NCBI GenBank assembly: GCA_013285465.1 | Contig: CP053449.1 | Span: forward strand, 256,870-320,869 | Reading direction: 5' to 3' | From: Pseudomonadota bacterium | Lineage (GTDB): Bacteria > Pseudomonadota > Alphaproteobacteria > Micavibrionales > CSBR16-224 | Length of the DNA: 64,000 nucleotides | Part shown: piece by piece, positions 18,125 to 27,363 of the stretch | Numbering within the stretch: the stretch's first letter is position 1 | Layout: each line of letters starts with the position of its first letter | The notes under the pieces: model-generated | What the model was told of the DNA's origin: nothing | Seen by the model: the letters and a program-made list of their open reading frames with translations, nothing else | Database searches by the model: none | Made by a program: the position numbers and the translations under genes

Positions 18125-18150
18125 CCCCCGCGGAATATATCGCGCGGGGG
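18125..18150. terminator. Bidirectional Rho-independent terminator
   Basis: Arms cccccgcg (18125-18132) and cgcggggg (18143-18150) around a 10-nt loop, with T-rich sequence on the plus side and A-rich on the other. It lies between convergent rbsK and the gene at 18180-19154. Confidence 0.85.
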
Positions 18151-18179
18151 CTTGTTTCTTTTAAAACCGTCAGGCGGGA

Positions 18180-19154
18180 TTAGTTATTACCCGTACCCGG
18201 TTTTTTCGCGGAGGGCTTGCGTGCCACGGTGTTATCATTCGATGTGGCTTTTGCCTGATAGTAAGTGTCGAGCACATCGTAATATTTTGCCTGCAGCGGC
18301 AGTGTTTCCTGCATAACTTGCGGCAGGCTCATCATCATGCCCATTGCGGCTGTTTCATCATCATTGGCGATACCTGTCAGGCCTTCGGACAAAACGCTGT
18401 AAAGCTGTTCGGCTTTTTCCGTGATTTGCAGGCAGGCGGTTTTCTGCTCATCCGTCATTGCTGTGGAAGAGGAAACTTTTGCCTTCACGGCGCCGACTTT
18501 CTGTGCAACATCTTCCATGATATCAACAATATCGGAAACGGCGGAGGTGTCACCGGTTTGCAGCGCCGGCATCACATCTTTCATGACTTCGTCCATATTG
18601 GCGCTGTATTGCACCATGGCGTTGTAGCGTTCGAAATCCTCGATGGTCATATCGCCATTAACGGCAACATCAGCCAGTGTTTGTCCGGATTGGAAACCGT
18701 AAAGCGTTTCCAACAGGTTTTTTTGTGATTTTAGCGTATTTTCCTGCGCCATTTGCTGACCGATCATGGTCTGCATGGCTTGCTCTTCTGAAGGCTCGGC
18801 ACCTGTCATGGCGGCAAGACTCAGATCCATCATATTCATATTGGCGGTGGCTGTTCCCTGCTGCGCCAAAATCATACCTGTAAAGGCATCGCGCAGATCT
18901 TCGGATAATGCATCGGAATTGCTGACGCCTTTTTTGACTTTTTCAAGTCCGTCGACCAGCTGGGTCAGTGTTTCTTTCTGTTTTTGCATGAAGCCTTGCG
19001 CTTTGGAAGGGTCGAACATCATTTCCATCTGTTCTTCCATGCTGGGCTGTTCCTGAACAGCGATTTTTGCGGCGATTGCTTGCGTTGCCTTGAAAACCTG
19101 TGCGTGGTTTTCGTATTTGGGAAGCGCTTCACCGTTGAATTTATCTTGAGACAT
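18180..19154 (-). CDS. Met/Gln-rich helical hypothetical protein
   Basis: 324 residues. The ATG at 19154 has AAAGGATC upstream. The sequence is almost all predicted helix, rich in Met, Gln, Ala and Asp (for example EEQMEMMFDPSKAQGFMQKQKE and AMGMMMSLPQ), with no signal peptide, no membrane span and a short basic disordered tail (KPSAKKPGTGNN). It has one Cys. It is a stand-alone gene with its own terminator. I recognise no family. Composition alone would suit a coiled-coil scaffold or secreted substrate. Confidence 0.7.
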   Translation of the reverse strand: MSQDKFNGEALPKYENHAQVFKATQAIAAKIAVQEQPSMEEQMEMMFDPSKAQGFMQKQKETLTQLVDGLEKVKKGVSNSDALSEDLRDAFTGMILAQQGTATANMNMMDLSLAAMTGAEPSEEQAMQTMIGQQMAQENTLKSQKNLLETLYGFQSGQTLADVAVNGDMTIEDFERYNAMVQYSANMDEVMKDVMPALQTGDTSAVSDIVDIMEDVAQKVGAVKAKVSSSTAMTDEQKTACLQITEKAEQLYSVLSEGLTGIANDDETAAMGMMMSLPQVMQETLPLQAKYYDVLDTYYQAKATSNDNTVARKPSAKKPGTGNN

Positions 19155-19394
19155 TACAAATGATCCTTTTCTGCGGTTTAATATATTTTGCGATATAAAA
19201 ATTTACGGAATAATTCCTCAGGGCGATTCCGGCGCCCGCAATATGTATAATAGAGAATGGTGTAATGTGTCAAGTAGTTTTGGAAAATAAAAGGAAAATC
19301 ATCCGCTTGATAAAACCATAAAAACATTGCCTTCACACGTAAAATTCTGTAAACAGGATGACGCCTTTAAAAACATAAAAACGGACAAAATGTC

Positions 19395-21374
19395 ATGGCC
19401 GATCAAAAAAAATCCCCGTCTGTTCCCTCTGCGCAAAGTAAAACACCGCTTTTGGATAAAGTCGTTTTTCCCGCCGATCTGCGCGGAATCGACCGTAAAT
19501 CCCTGCGCGTTCTGGCAGATGAGCTGCGGGCGGAGATGATTGACGCGGTTTCCGTGACAGGCGGGCATCTTGGCGCGGGTCTGGGCGTGGTCGAACTCAG
19601 TGTGGCACTGCATTATGTTTTCAATACGCCGGATGACCGTTTGATCTGGGATGTCGGGCATCAATGCTATCCGCACAAGATTCTGACCGGACGGCGTGAC
19701 CGTATCCGCACGTTGCGGATGGGCGGGGGCCTCAGCGGTTTTACCAAACGCAGTGAAAGTGAATATGACCCCTTTGGCGCAGGTCACAGCTCCACCTCGA
19801 TTTCCGCAGGTCTGGGCATGGCGGTTGCGCGCGACCTTGACGGAACAAATACGGATGACAAACATGTTGTTTGCGTCATCGGTGACGGCGCGATGAGTGC
19901 GGGCATGGCCTATGAAGCCATGAACAATGCCGGTGCGATGAAAAACAAGCTGATTGTGATTTTGAACGACAATGATATGTCGATTGCACCGCCGGTCGGC
20001 GCGATGAGCGCCTATCTCTCCCGCATGATTTCCTCCAAACCCTATCGCGGTTTGCGTGAAATCGGCAAAAAAATGACGCAAAAATTCCCCGAAGCCTTGC
20101 AGCGCGCCGCCCGCCGTGCGGAGGAATATGCGCGCGGTATCGTCACAGGCGGCACATTGTTTGAAGAGCTTGGTTTTTACTATGTCGGCCCGCTTGACGG
20201 TCATAATCTCGATCACTTGTTGCCGGTACTGGAAAATGTGCGTGATGCCAAACAGGATACGCCTGTTCTGGTGCATGTGGTGACGCAAAAGGGGCGCGGC
20301 TATGTTCCGGCGGAAAATGCCGCCGATAAAATGCACGGTGTCTCCTGTTTTGATGTCGGCACAGGGGCGCAGCAAAAAGGCAAGCCCGGCGCGCCCAGCT
20401 ATACAAGTGTTTTTGCCGAAAGCCTTTTGCAGGAAGCGCGCGAAGATGACAAAATCGTTGCCGTCACGGCAGCCATGCCGTCCGGTACGGGGCTGGATAA
20501 ATTTGAGAAAGAATTCCCTGACCGCTGTTTTGATGTCGGCATTGCCGAACAACATGCGGTGACCTTCTGCGCGGGTCTGGCGGCGGAAGGTTTCAAGCCT
20601 TTTGCGGCGATTTATTCGACCTTTTTACAACGTGCCTATGATCAGGTTGTGCATGATGTTGCCATTCAGAAACTGCCTGTACGTTTTGCGATTGACCGCG
20701 CCGGACAGGTCGGCGCGGATGGCCAGACACATGTCGGCGCATTTGATGTTGCTTATCTGTCCTGTATTCCGCATATGATGCTGATGGCGGCGGGTGACGA
20801 GGCTGATATGAAACATATGGTCGCAACACAGGCCGCTTATGATGCAGGCCCGTCGGCTTTGCGTTATCCGCGCGGCGAGGGCGCAGGCATTCCGATGCCG
20901 CAGCGCGGTGAGGTGCTGGAAATCGGGCGCGGACGCATTATGCGCGAAGGTACGGATATTGCGCTGGTCAGCTATGGCGGGCGTTTATATGAAACACTCG
21001 CGGCGGCGCAGATGCTGGACGGTGACGGTATTTCGGCAACCGTGGCGGATGCGCGTTTTGCTAAGCCGTTGGATGAAGCCTTGCTGTTGCGCCTTGCACG
21101 CGAACATGAAGCGGTGATTACAATTGAAGAAGGTTCCGTCGGCGGTTTCGGTGCGATGACGCTGCATATGTATGCGGCAAATGCCGTGCTGGATAGCGGG
21201 TTGAAAATCCGTACATTAACCTTGCCCGATATGTTCCTGCCGCAGGATAAACCTGCCTTGCAACACAAAGCCGCAGGTCTGGATGCGGAAAGCATCGCCG
21301 CAACGGCACGGCAAGTGCTGGGGCGTGAGGCGTCGGTTGTAATGCCGCTTTCTTCCAAAATAAAATCTGTATGA
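19395..21374 (+). CDS. dxs: 1-deoxy-D-xylulose-5-phosphate synthase
   Basis: 659 residues. First step of the MEP isoprenoid pathway: pyruvate plus glyceraldehyde 3-phosphate, thiamine-diphosphate dependent. Visible: [51 protein letters not shown], the TPP motif [16 protein letters not shown], and [13 protein letters not shown] with the catalytic Glu of the transketolase domain. Length is slightly above the usual ~640. ispH, the last enzyme of the same pathway, is also in this window. Its usual alphaproteobacterial neighbour tlyA follows but is separated by an A+T-rich gene. Confidence 0.96.
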   Translation: MADQKKSPSVPSAQSKTPLLDKVVFPADLRGIDRKSLRVLADELRAEMIDAVSVTGGHLGAGLGVVELSVALHYVFNTPDDRLIWDVGHQCYPHKILTGRRDRIRTLRMGGGLSGFTKRSESEYDPFGAGHSSTSISAGLGMAVARDLDGTNTDDKHVVCVIGDGAMSAGMAYEAMNNAGAMKNKLIVILNDNDMSIAPPVGAMSAYLSRMISSKPYRGLREIGKKMTQKFPEALQRAARRAEEYARGIVTGGTLFEELGFYYVGPLDGHNLDHLLPVLENVRDAKQDTPVLVHVVTQKGRGYVPAENAADKMHGVSCFDVGTGAQQKGKPGAPSYTSVFAESLLQEAREDDKIVAVTAAMPSGTGLDKFEKEFPDRCFDVGIAEQHAVTFCAGLAAEGFKPFAAIYSTFLQRAYDQVVHDVAIQKLPVRFAIDRAGQVGADGQTHVGAFDVAYLSCIPHMMLMAAGDEADMKHMVATQAAYDAGPSALRYPRGEGAGIPMPQRGEVLEIGRGRIMREGTDIALVSYGGRLYETLAAAQMLDGDGISATVADARFAKPLDEALLLRLAREHEAVITIEEGSVGGFGAMTLHMYAANAVLDSGLKIRTLTLPDMFLPQDKPALQHKAAGLDAESIAATARQVLGREASVVMPLSSKIKSV

Positions 21375-21421
21375 TGTCTTTGTAAGGGCAGTATCAAGAA
21401 GGGAGTGAAAGTTACATAATA

Positions 21422-22207
21422 ATGTCTTCAATTTCTCAACTTGTGTCATGGTGTAACGATAATTCTGGCTTTTTATCCCTTTTACTGTTTCTTGCAGCAT
21501 TGGCTTATGGCTGGCTCAGTGGTGGCGCACGAGCATTGGTAAATCTTCTTATTAATAAAGATAAAGAAAGCCGTATTGATCTTCTGGAGCGCAATTTACA
21601 ATTGAAAGAGCGTATGAAAGGGGACTTTTTAAAAGATAATTATTTTCAAGAGTGTTATGAATGCGATATTTCGGAAAAGTTAAAGAGGCCAGTCGATAAA
21701 TTTATCGAAAAAGAGATTTTGATCCGTGATATTAAAGATGATACTTACCCTAACTTACTTGATAGAAAAGGTATTAGCCCGTTCTTTAAATTGGCTCCAA
21801 AGGACTTTTATCATAATGGCTTATCTTTATTTGGTTATCCACAACAAGCCGTCGTTGATGAACTTGGTAACTGGACGTTGCGCTGGAAAAATGTTCCGAA
21901 GGGGTTTGTAAGCATAACAGTACACCCTATTTATTACATCCCATTTTCCCGTATTGTGAATTACGATATGGATAGAAATGAATACGATGACGGCCCGATT
22001 GTTTTTTGTAAATTTGAAGGCTTGCAAGGCGGGCCATACGAAAAGATAGAATACGAGCCAATTACTAAAGACAGCCCCTCGTATTGTAGGCGGTTATTGC
22101 AGAGTAAGTATTTCAAAGATAATGCAGTAGGTTGGTTTATTCTCCGAGTAAAACGGCTTATTTCGAAAATAGCAAAAGAGCCAGCAGAGAAAATCAGAGC
22201 GTACTGA
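21422..22207 (+). CDS. A+T-rich membrane-anchored hypothetical protein inserted between dxs and tlyA
   Basis: 261 residues. The base composition and AAT/AAA/TTA-rich codon use differ visibly from both neighbours. One N-terminal membrane helix (SGFLSLLLFLAALAYGWLSGG, residues about 15-35) is followed by a charged coiled-coil stretch (KDKESRIDLLERNLQLKERM) and a soluble C-domain of about 190 residues with many aromatics (WTLRWKNVPKGF, HPIYYIPFSR). No catalytic motif is recognised. The foreign composition and position suggest horizontal acquisition. A single-gene phage-defence or sensor role is possible but is inference only. Confidence 0.72.
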   Translation: MSSISQLVSWCNDNSGFLSLLLFLAALAYGWLSGGARALVNLLINKDKESRIDLLERNLQLKERMKGDFLKDNYFQECYECDISEKLKRPVDKFIEKEILIRDIKDDTYPNLLDRKGISPFFKLAPKDFYHNGLSLFGYPQQAVVDELGNWTLRWKNVPKGFVSITVHPIYYIPFSRIVNYDMDRNEYDDGPIVFCKFEGLQGGPYEKIEYEPITKDSPSYCRRLLQSKYFKDNAVGWFILRVKRLISKIAKEPAEKIRAY

Positions 22208-22258
22208 AGAGTGGATTACCGCCTGTGCGGGAATAGCGGAATAAGTTGGAGTGTTGTT

Positions 22259-22996
22259 TTGGGCGAAACGCGAGTCGATAAGCTGCTTGTTGAAAAAGGG
22301 CTGGTGAAAAGCCGTGTGCAGGCTTTGCGCTTGATTGAGGCAGGGCTGGTTGAAATTGCGGGTAAAACCGTCACAAAATCTTCACAGAAATATTCTACAG
22401 AGACGGAGATTGTGCTGACAGGGGAGGATCCCTGCCGTTGGGTTAGTCGTGCGGGGCTGAAGCTGGAACATGCGGCGGCGTATTTTGCGTGCGATTTTCG
22501 CGGGAAAACCATACTGGATATCGGTGCCTCAACCGGAGGTTTTACCGAGGTGGCGCTGGCAGGCGGCGCGGCGCATGTCTATGCCGTTGATGTGGGGGTT
22601 GGTCAGATGGATGACACTCTGCGCGGGCTGGAAACGGTGACAGTGATGGAGAAAACCAACGCCCGCGACCTGACGCCGAACATGTTTACCCGCGCCATTG
22701 ATATGGTTGTATGTGACGCGAGTTTTATTAGTCTTGAAAAAGTCCTGCCCGCCGCCTTGCATCTCGCGGAACAGGGCGCGGTGCTGGTCGCGCTGATTAA
22801 ACCACAATTCGAGGCGGGCAAAGGCAATCTCGGAAAAGGCGGCATCGTCAAAGATGTGGCTTTGCAGGAAGAGATTTGCACCCGCATCACCGCATTTCTG
22901 GAAGATGCGGGCTGGATGGTGCGCGGCCTCACCGACAGCCCGATCGAGGGCGGCGACGGAAACAAGGAATTTCTGATCTGTGCCGAAAAATGCTAA
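22259..22996 (+). CDS. tlyA: TlyA-family rRNA methyltransferase / hemolysin A
   Basis: 245 residues from a TTG at 22259, preceded by TTGGAG 8 nt upstream. The frame is open back to a GTG at 22211, but those codons match nothing in the family, which begins near ETRVDKLLVEKG. An S4 RNA-binding domain (residues about 1-60) is followed by an FtsJ-type methyltransferase domain with the SAM loop LDIGASTGGF (86-95), DVGVGQMD and VALIKPQFEAG. In mycobacteria TlyA 2'-O-methylates 16S and 23S rRNA. The fold assignment is firm; hemolysin activity is a historical label. Confidence 0.9.
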   Translation: MGETRVDKLLVEKGLVKSRVQALRLIEAGLVEIAGKTVTKSSQKYSTETEIVLTGEDPCRWVSRAGLKLEHAAAYFACDFRGKTILDIGASTGGFTEVALAGGAAHVYAVDVGVGQMDDTLRGLETVTVMEKTNARDLTPNMFTRAIDMVVCDASFISLEKVLPAALHLAEQGAVLVALIKPQFEAGKGNLGKGGIVKDVALQEEICTRITAFLEDAGWMVRGLTDSPIEGGDGNKEFLICAEKC

Positions 22997-22999
22997 AGC

Positions 23000-23764
23000 T
23001 TATTTCGGGGCGAGGCGTACAGCGCCGTCAAGGCGGATGGTTTCTCCGTTAATCAGGGCATTTTCACAGATATGTTTGACCAGCGCGGCGAACTCATCGG
23101 CTTTGCCGAGGCGTTTGGGGAAGATTGTTGTGGCAACAAGGCTGTCATGCACTTCTTGCGGCATTCCTGCCAGCATCGGGGTTTCGATCAATCCCGGTGC
23201 GACAGTGACAACACGGATGCCGAAACGCGCCAGCTCCCGCGCGATGGGCAGTGTCATACCGACAACGCCGGCTTTGGAGGCGGAATAACCCGCCTGCCCG
23301 ATCTGTCCGTCAAAGGCGGCAACCGAGGCAGTGTTGATAATAACGCCGTTTTCACCGTCATCATTAACGGGGTCAGCTTTGCTCATTTCCGCGGCGGCAA
23401 GGCGCAGCACGTTGAAACTGCCGACCAGATTGACGGAAAGGACTTTCTCGAATAAGGCAAGGTCATGCGGGGCTTCGCGTCCGACAACGCGGGAGGCCGG
23501 GCAAATCCCTGCGCAATTCACGACAATGCGCGGCACGCCCATTTCAGAGGTGATGTCTTTAAAGACGGCTTCGACTGCCGCCGCATCGGAAACATCGCAA
23601 CCAAAGGCGCGCCCGCCGGTTTCGGCAGCGGTCTTTTGTGCATCTTCAAGGTTCAAATCAATCGCCGCGATTTTCGCGCCGGATTTTGCCAATGCTTTGG
23701 CAGTGGCGGCACCCATGCCTGATGCCGCGCCGGTGATAACGGCAATTTGTCCGGAAATATCCAT
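23000..23764 (-). CDS. Short-chain dehydrogenase, 3-hydroxyacyl-CoA dehydrogenase type II-like
   Basis: 254 residues from the ATG at 23764 with GAGGAG upstream. SDR motifs: TGAASGMGAA, NCAGICPA (NAG variant), ASVAAFDGQIGQAGYSASKAG with catalytic Tyr and Lys, and APGLIETPML. The inserted segment ENGVIINTASVAAFDGQIGQ and the C-terminal NALINGETIRLDGAVRLAPK are typical of the HSD17B10 / 3-hydroxy-2-methylbutyryl-CoA dehydrogenase branch acting in fatty acid and isoleucine breakdown. It is convergent with tlyA (3 nt apart). Confidence 0.87.
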   Translation of the reverse strand: MDISGQIAVITGAASGMGAATAKALAKSGAKIAAIDLNLEDAQKTAAETGGRAFGCDVSDAAAVEAVFKDITSEMGVPRIVVNCAGICPASRVVGREAPHDLALFEKVLSVNLVGSFNVLRLAAAEMSKADPVNDDGENGVIINTASVAAFDGQIGQAGYSASKAGVVGMTLPIARELARFGIRVVTVAPGLIETPMLAGMPQEVHDSLVATTIFPKRLGKADEFAALVKHICENALINGETIRLDGAVRLAPK

Positions 23765-23850
23765 TTTGAAAACTCCTCTTTGTTCCAATTTCGGGGAAGC
23801 TTATCACTTTCTCTCACGCATGGGAATATTCCGTCCGCGCTATTTTTACA

Positions 23851-23888
23851 TTGACGAGAGGATAATATATCTATACAATTAGATATAT
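23851..23888 (+). promoter_or_regulatory. arsR promoter with overlapping palindromic operator
   Basis: The -35 TTGACG (23851-23856) and -10 TACAAT (23874-23879) are 17 bp apart. A perfect inverted repeat atatatct-N8-agatatat (23865-23888) spans the -10 box and runs into the arsR ATG at 23887, where an ArsR dimer would block polymerase. Transcription should start within a base or two of the ATG, so the mRNA would be leaderless; no Shine-Dalgarno is present. Confidence 0.8.
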
Positions 23889-24222
23889 GGATAAGAAAAA
23901 TGTCATAAAGGCGCTTGATGCGCTGGCGCAGGAGAGCCGTTTGGATATTTTCCGCCTGTTGGTGGAAACCGGACCGGTCGGGTTGATGATGGGGATGATC
24001 GGGGAAAAGCTCGACTTACCGCATGCAACACTGTCCTTTCACCTGGATAAGCTTTACCGCGCCGGATTGCTGAAGCGCCGCCGCGATGGTCGCGCAACGA
24101 TTTACAGTGCCGATTATGAGGCGCTGGTCGGCTCCATCCGTTACCTGACCGAGAATTGCTGTAAAGACAGCGAAATGACCTGCCGTATTGATATAACCGA
24201 GAAAAAGGAGTGCTGCCCATGA
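23887..24222 (+). CDS. arsR: ArsR-family arsenic-responsive repressor
   Basis: 111 residues. Winged helix with recognition segment LDLPHATLSFHLDKLYRAGLLKRRRDGR. The usual ELCVCDL-type arsenic site in the DNA-binding helix is absent. Instead a C-terminal Cys cluster (Cys91, Cys92, Cys99, plus Cys109-110) is present, like the CC...C site described for Acidithiobacillus ArsR. It is the first gene of a six-gene operon and overlaps arsI by four bases (ATGA). It most likely autoregulates through the palindrome over its start codon. Confidence 0.92.
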   Translation: MDKKNVIKALDALAQESRLDIFRLLVETGPVGLMMGMIGEKLDLPHATLSFHLDKLYRAGLLKRRRDGRATIYSADYEALVGSIRYLTENCCKDSEMTCRIDITEKKECCP

Positions 24223-24695
24223 AACGTCTGCATATACATGTCGGTGTCGAAAATCTTGATGAAAGCGTGAAATTCTACAATGCGCTGTTTGGTGCGGAAC
24301 CCTCAAAAGTAAAACCCGATTACGCTAAATGGATGCTGGAAGACCCGCATGTCAATTTTGCCATTTCGACACGCGCAGGAAAAAGCGGTGTGGATCATCT
24401 GGGTATTCAGGTCGACAGCGCGGAAGAGCTGGAGGCATTGCGCGGACAGATTGCGGATGCCGAAATCGCGGCGCTGGACGAAGGTGAAACCACCTGCTGC
24501 TACGCCAAATCCGATAAATCATGGGTGACGGACCCCGCAGGGATTGCCTGGGAAGCCTATCATACGATGGAAGATGCACAGATGTTCTCGGGTAAAATGC
24601 AGGAAGAAAAAAGCGCTTGCTGTGTGCCGGAAAGTAAGCCTGAAAAAACCGCTTGTTGTGCGCCTGCTGAAAAAACATCCGGTTGCTGCGGCTAA
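24219..24695 (+). CDS. arsI: ArsI-like C-As lyase / CadI-family VOC protein
   Basis: 158 residues, vicinal-oxygen-chelate (glyoxalase) fold. The putative Fe(II) ligands are near His5/His7, His60 and Glu112. The vicinal Cys pair Cys93-Cys94 in the TTCCYAKSDK loop matches the organoarsenical-binding pair of ArsI enzymes, which cleave the carbon-arsenic bond of trivalent methyl- and aryl-arsenicals. The tail is Cys-rich with three CC pairs (134-135, 146-147, 156-157), possibly for metalloid binding. It starts within the arsR stop (ATGA) with AAAAAGGAG upstream. Confidence 0.88.
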   Translation: MKRLHIHVGVENLDESVKFYNALFGAEPSKVKPDYAKWMLEDPHVNFAISTRAGKSGVDHLGIQVDSAEELEALRGQIADAEIAALDEGETTCCYAKSDKSWVTDPAGIAWEAYHTMEDAQMFSGKMQEEKSACCVPESKPEKTACCAPAEKTSGCCG

Positions 24696-25111
24696 TGAAA
24701 AAAATTCTGGTACTTTGTACGGGTAATTCCTGCCGTTCCGTGATGGCGGAGGGCTTGTTCAATCATCTCGGCCAAGGGCGTTTTTCTGCTGCCAGCGCAG
24801 GGAGTGATCCGGCAGGTTACGTGCATCCGCAGTCGCTGGAAACACTGCAACGTCACGGCATCACATGTGATGCGCCGCGCAGTAAATCATGGGATGAATT
24901 CGCCGGTCACAATTTTGATTACGTGGTGACGGTTTGTGATCAGGCGGCGGCGGAAAGTTGCCCGGTCTTTTTAGGTAAGGCTGAAAAGCTGCATTGGTCA
25001 ACCCCCGACCCTGCGAAAACGCAAGGGAGTGAGGCGGATATAAAAGCGGCATTTGATCAGGCTTTTGCAATGCTGAAAAACCGGATAGAAGAATTTATCG
25101 CAGATGCTTGA
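24695..25111 (+). CDS. arsC: Arsenate reductase, low-molecular-weight phosphatase type
   Basis: 138 residues from the ATG at 24695, which shares its A with the arsI TAA stop. The P-loop CTGNSCRS near the N-terminus and the VTVCDQAAAESCPVF segment with two more Cys are the triple-Cys relay of thioredoxin-coupled ArsC (C10/C82/C89 type). A later WSTPDPA supplies the general-acid Asp. It reduces arsenate to arsenite, which Acr3 then exports. The last codons overlap the next gene by 8 bp. Confidence 0.95.
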   Translation: MKKILVLCTGNSCRSVMAEGLFNHLGQGRFSAASAGSDPAGYVHPQSLETLQRHGITCDAPRSKSWDEFAGHNFDYVVTVCDQAAAESCPVFLGKAEKLHWSTPDPAKTQGSEADIKAAFDQAFAMLKNRIEEFIADA

Positions 25112-26066
25112 AATTTTCACAAAACTGGCGAATTTTCTTGTCTATGACAGTCTGGCACTTGATGCTGCAACGCATGGGGCGAAGGCGCTGCATTTTTTTA
25201 TTGAAGATACGACCAAAATCTTCTTTCTTCTAACGGGATTGATGCTGATTATCGGCTTTTTCCGTTCATGGATATCTCCCGAAAAAGTACGGGTCTGGCT
25301 GGACGGGAAGCCGAAAATATTGGCTTATTTTCTTGCAGTTTCTCTGGGGGCTGTGACACCGTTTTGTTCCTGTTCCTCCATTCCTTTATTTATTGCCTTT
25401 CTTAGTTCGGGAATTCCGCTGGGCGTGACAATGGCGTTTTTGATTACCTCGCCGATGGTAAACGAAGTCGCTGTGGTTCTTTTCGGTGAAGCGCTTGGTT
25501 GGCATTTTACGATTGCTTATATCTTTACGGGAATGGCGACCGGAATGATCGGCGGCGCTGTAATAGATTTTTTCAAGCTTGATAGATGGGTTGAAGCCTT
25601 TGTGTTGCAGGTTTCCGCACCGCAGCAGATTTTAGACGAGCCGGAAATGACGATGCAAAAACGGTTCCGCCACGCCTGGGAGGAGACAAAGGATATTCTC
25701 AAGCGCGTTTGGCTTTATGTCGTTATCGGTGTCGGTGCAGGAGCGGGAATACACGGCTTTGTACCGCAGGAATGGTTTTTGCAATATGCGGGGACGGATA
25801 ATCTTTTTGCCGTTCCTGTTGCGGTGCTGATGGCTGTGCCGCTTTATTCAAATGTGACGGGTATTGTGCCGGTGGCTGATGTATTAATCAGTAAGGGTCT
25901 ACCTGTCGGGACAACGCTGGCCTTTATCATGAGTACGGTTGCGATCTCACTGCCGGAACTGGTGATTTTGCGCAAGGTTTTAAAGGTAAAGATGCTGGTA
26001 TTCTTTGTGATATATCTGGCGACGGCCTTTGTATTGGTCGGCTACGGATTTAATGCGTTATTTTGA
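25104..26066 (+). CDS. arsP: ArsP-type permease (DUF318), organoarsenical efflux
   Basis: 320 residues with about eight to ten membrane helices. The family motif TPFCSCSSIPLFIAFL is present, with a second repeat-like block VPLYSNVTGIVPVADVLI. ArsP exports trivalent organoarsenicals such as methylarsenite; related permeases have been linked to other metals. Its position between arsC and acr3, in an operon that also has arsI, supports the organoarsenic role. A soluble loop lies between residues about 165 and 205. It overlaps arsC by 8 bp. Confidence 0.88.
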   Translation: MLEIFTKLANFLVYDSLALDAATHGAKALHFFIEDTTKIFFLLTGLMLIIGFFRSWISPEKVRVWLDGKPKILAYFLAVSLGAVTPFCSCSSIPLFIAFLSSGIPLGVTMAFLITSPMVNEVAVVLFGEALGWHFTIAYIFTGMATGMIGGAVIDFFKLDRWVEAFVLQVSAPQQILDEPEMTMQKRFRHAWEETKDILKRVWLYVVIGVGAGAGIHGFVPQEWFLQYAGTDNLFAVPVAVLMAVPLYSNVTGIVPVADVLISKGLPVGTTLAFIMSTVAISLPELVILRKVLKVKMLVFFVIYLATAFVLVGYGFNALF

Positions 26067-26077
26067 AAGGAAGGGTA

Positions 26078-26314
26078 ATGAGAAAGAAAATTGAAGTTTT
26101 CGGAACAGGTTGTAAGAAATGTGTTTTAACCGAAGAGATGATTAAGAATAAAGCACAGGAAATCGGTGCGGATATTGAGCTGACACATATTTACGATCCG
26201 GTGGAAATTGCAACACGCGGCATTATGAGCACGCCTGCGGTTATGATTGACGGAAGACTTGTTCATAAAGGCGGACTTCCCGATCAATCTGACATTGAAT
26301 GCTGGTTGAAATAA
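26078..26314 (+). CDS. Small thioredoxin-fold protein (redox-active disulfide protein)
   Basis: 78 residues from the ATG at 26078, with AAAGGAAGG upstream; a TTG at 26063 would overlap arsP. The active site is GTGCKKC (Cys12, Cys15) after a KIEVFG strand, and the cis-Pro motif is STPAVMIDG. This is the short thioredoxin type often encoded beside ArsP/DUF318 permeases. It may supply electrons to ArsC or reduce arsenical ligands; that is inferred from context. Confidence 0.88.
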   Translation: MRKKIEVFGTGCKKCVLTEEMIKNKAQEIGADIELTHIYDPVEIATRGIMSTPAVMIDGRLVHKGGLPDQSDIECWLK

Positions 26315-26318
26315 AAAA

Positions 26319-27362
26319 ATGGCATCGTGCAGAAAACATAATTTATCATTTCTTGACCGTTATCTGACTTTGTGGATTTTTCTGGCAATGGCGGCAGGGG
26401 TCGCTGTTGGCACGGTTTTCGGTGGCGTGCCGGAATTTTTGAACAGCTTATCTGTCGGCGCGACCAATATTCCGATTGCGCTGGGGCTGATTTTGATGAT
26501 GTATCCGCCTTTGGCGCGCGTACGTTATGAAGAATTGCCGCTGGTTTTTAAAGACTGGAAAATCCTGCTGTTGTCACTGGTGCAGAACTGGGTGATCGGC
26601 CCTGTCCTGATGTTTGCGCTGGCCGTGCTGTTTTTGCGCGATTATCCCGAATATATGACGGGACTGATTCTGATCGGTCTTGCCCGCTGTATTGCGATGG
26701 TGATTATCTGGAATCAGCTTGCAGAGGGGGATAACCAATATGTTGCGGCGCTGGTGGCGTTTAACAGTGTTTTTCAACTGATCTTTTTCAGTGTCTATGC
26801 GTGGTTTTTCCTGAATCTGCTGCCGCCTGTCTTCGGACTGGAGGGACAAGTGCTTGATATCAGTTTCCTGACGATTGCGGAAAGTGTTCTGATTTATCTG
26901 GGGATACCGTTTTTTGCGGGCTATATGACGCGCAAAATCCTGATAAGCCGTAAAGGGCGGAGCTGGTATGAAACCCGCTTTTTGCCGAAAATCAATCCGC
27001 TGACGCTGGGGGCCTTGCTGTTCACAATTGCGGCGATGTTTTCCCTGAAAGGCGGGATGGTGCTGGAACTGCCTTTGGATGTGCTGAAAATCGCTCTGCC
27101 GCTGGGGATATATTTCATCGTGATGTTTTTTGTCAGTTTTTTGATGGGTAAGGCCATCGGTGCGGATTACGGTAAAACCACCGCCGCGTCTTTTACGGCG
27201 GCAAGTAATAATTTTGAACTGGCGATTGCTGTGGCGATTGCGACTTTCGGCCTTGGTTCCGCCGTGGCTTTTGCAACGGTTGTCGGTCCGCTTGTTGAGG
27301 TGCCGGTATTAATTGCTTTGGTCAATGCCGCATTCTGGCTTAGAAAGCGGCTGTTCCGGTAA
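26319..27362 (+). CDS. acr3: Arsenite efflux transporter Acr3
   Basis: 347 residues with ten predicted membrane helices. The conserved [19 protein letters not shown] segment carries the Cys needed for arsenite transport, and the late [20 protein letters not shown] block is a family signature. It exports As(III), the product of ArsC. It is the last gene of the ars operon, 4 nt after the thioredoxin gene. It ends one base from the convergent ankyrin gene, with no terminator in between. Confidence 0.95.
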   Translation: MASCRKHNLSFLDRYLTLWIFLAMAAGVAVGTVFGGVPEFLNSLSVGATNIPIALGLILMMYPPLARVRYEELPLVFKDWKILLLSLVQNWVIGPVLMFALAVLFLRDYPEYMTGLILIGLARCIAMVIIWNQLAEGDNQYVAALVAFNSVFQLIFFSVYAWFFLNLLPPVFGLEGQVLDISFLTIAESVLIYLGIPFFAGYMTRKILISRKGRSWYETRFLPKINPLTLGALLFTIAAMFSLKGGMVLELPLDVLKIALPLGIYFIVMFFVSFLMGKAIGADYGKTTAASFTAASNNFELAIAVAIATFGLGSAVAFATVVGPLVEVPVLIALVNAAFWLRKRLFR

Positions 27363-27363
27363 T

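Noticed and set aside
19299-20555. 418-codon ORF antisense to dxs
   Set aside because: It lies entirely over the conserved dxs gene and its upstream region, has no family resemblance and shows the His/Arg/Ala-rich composition of a shadow frame.
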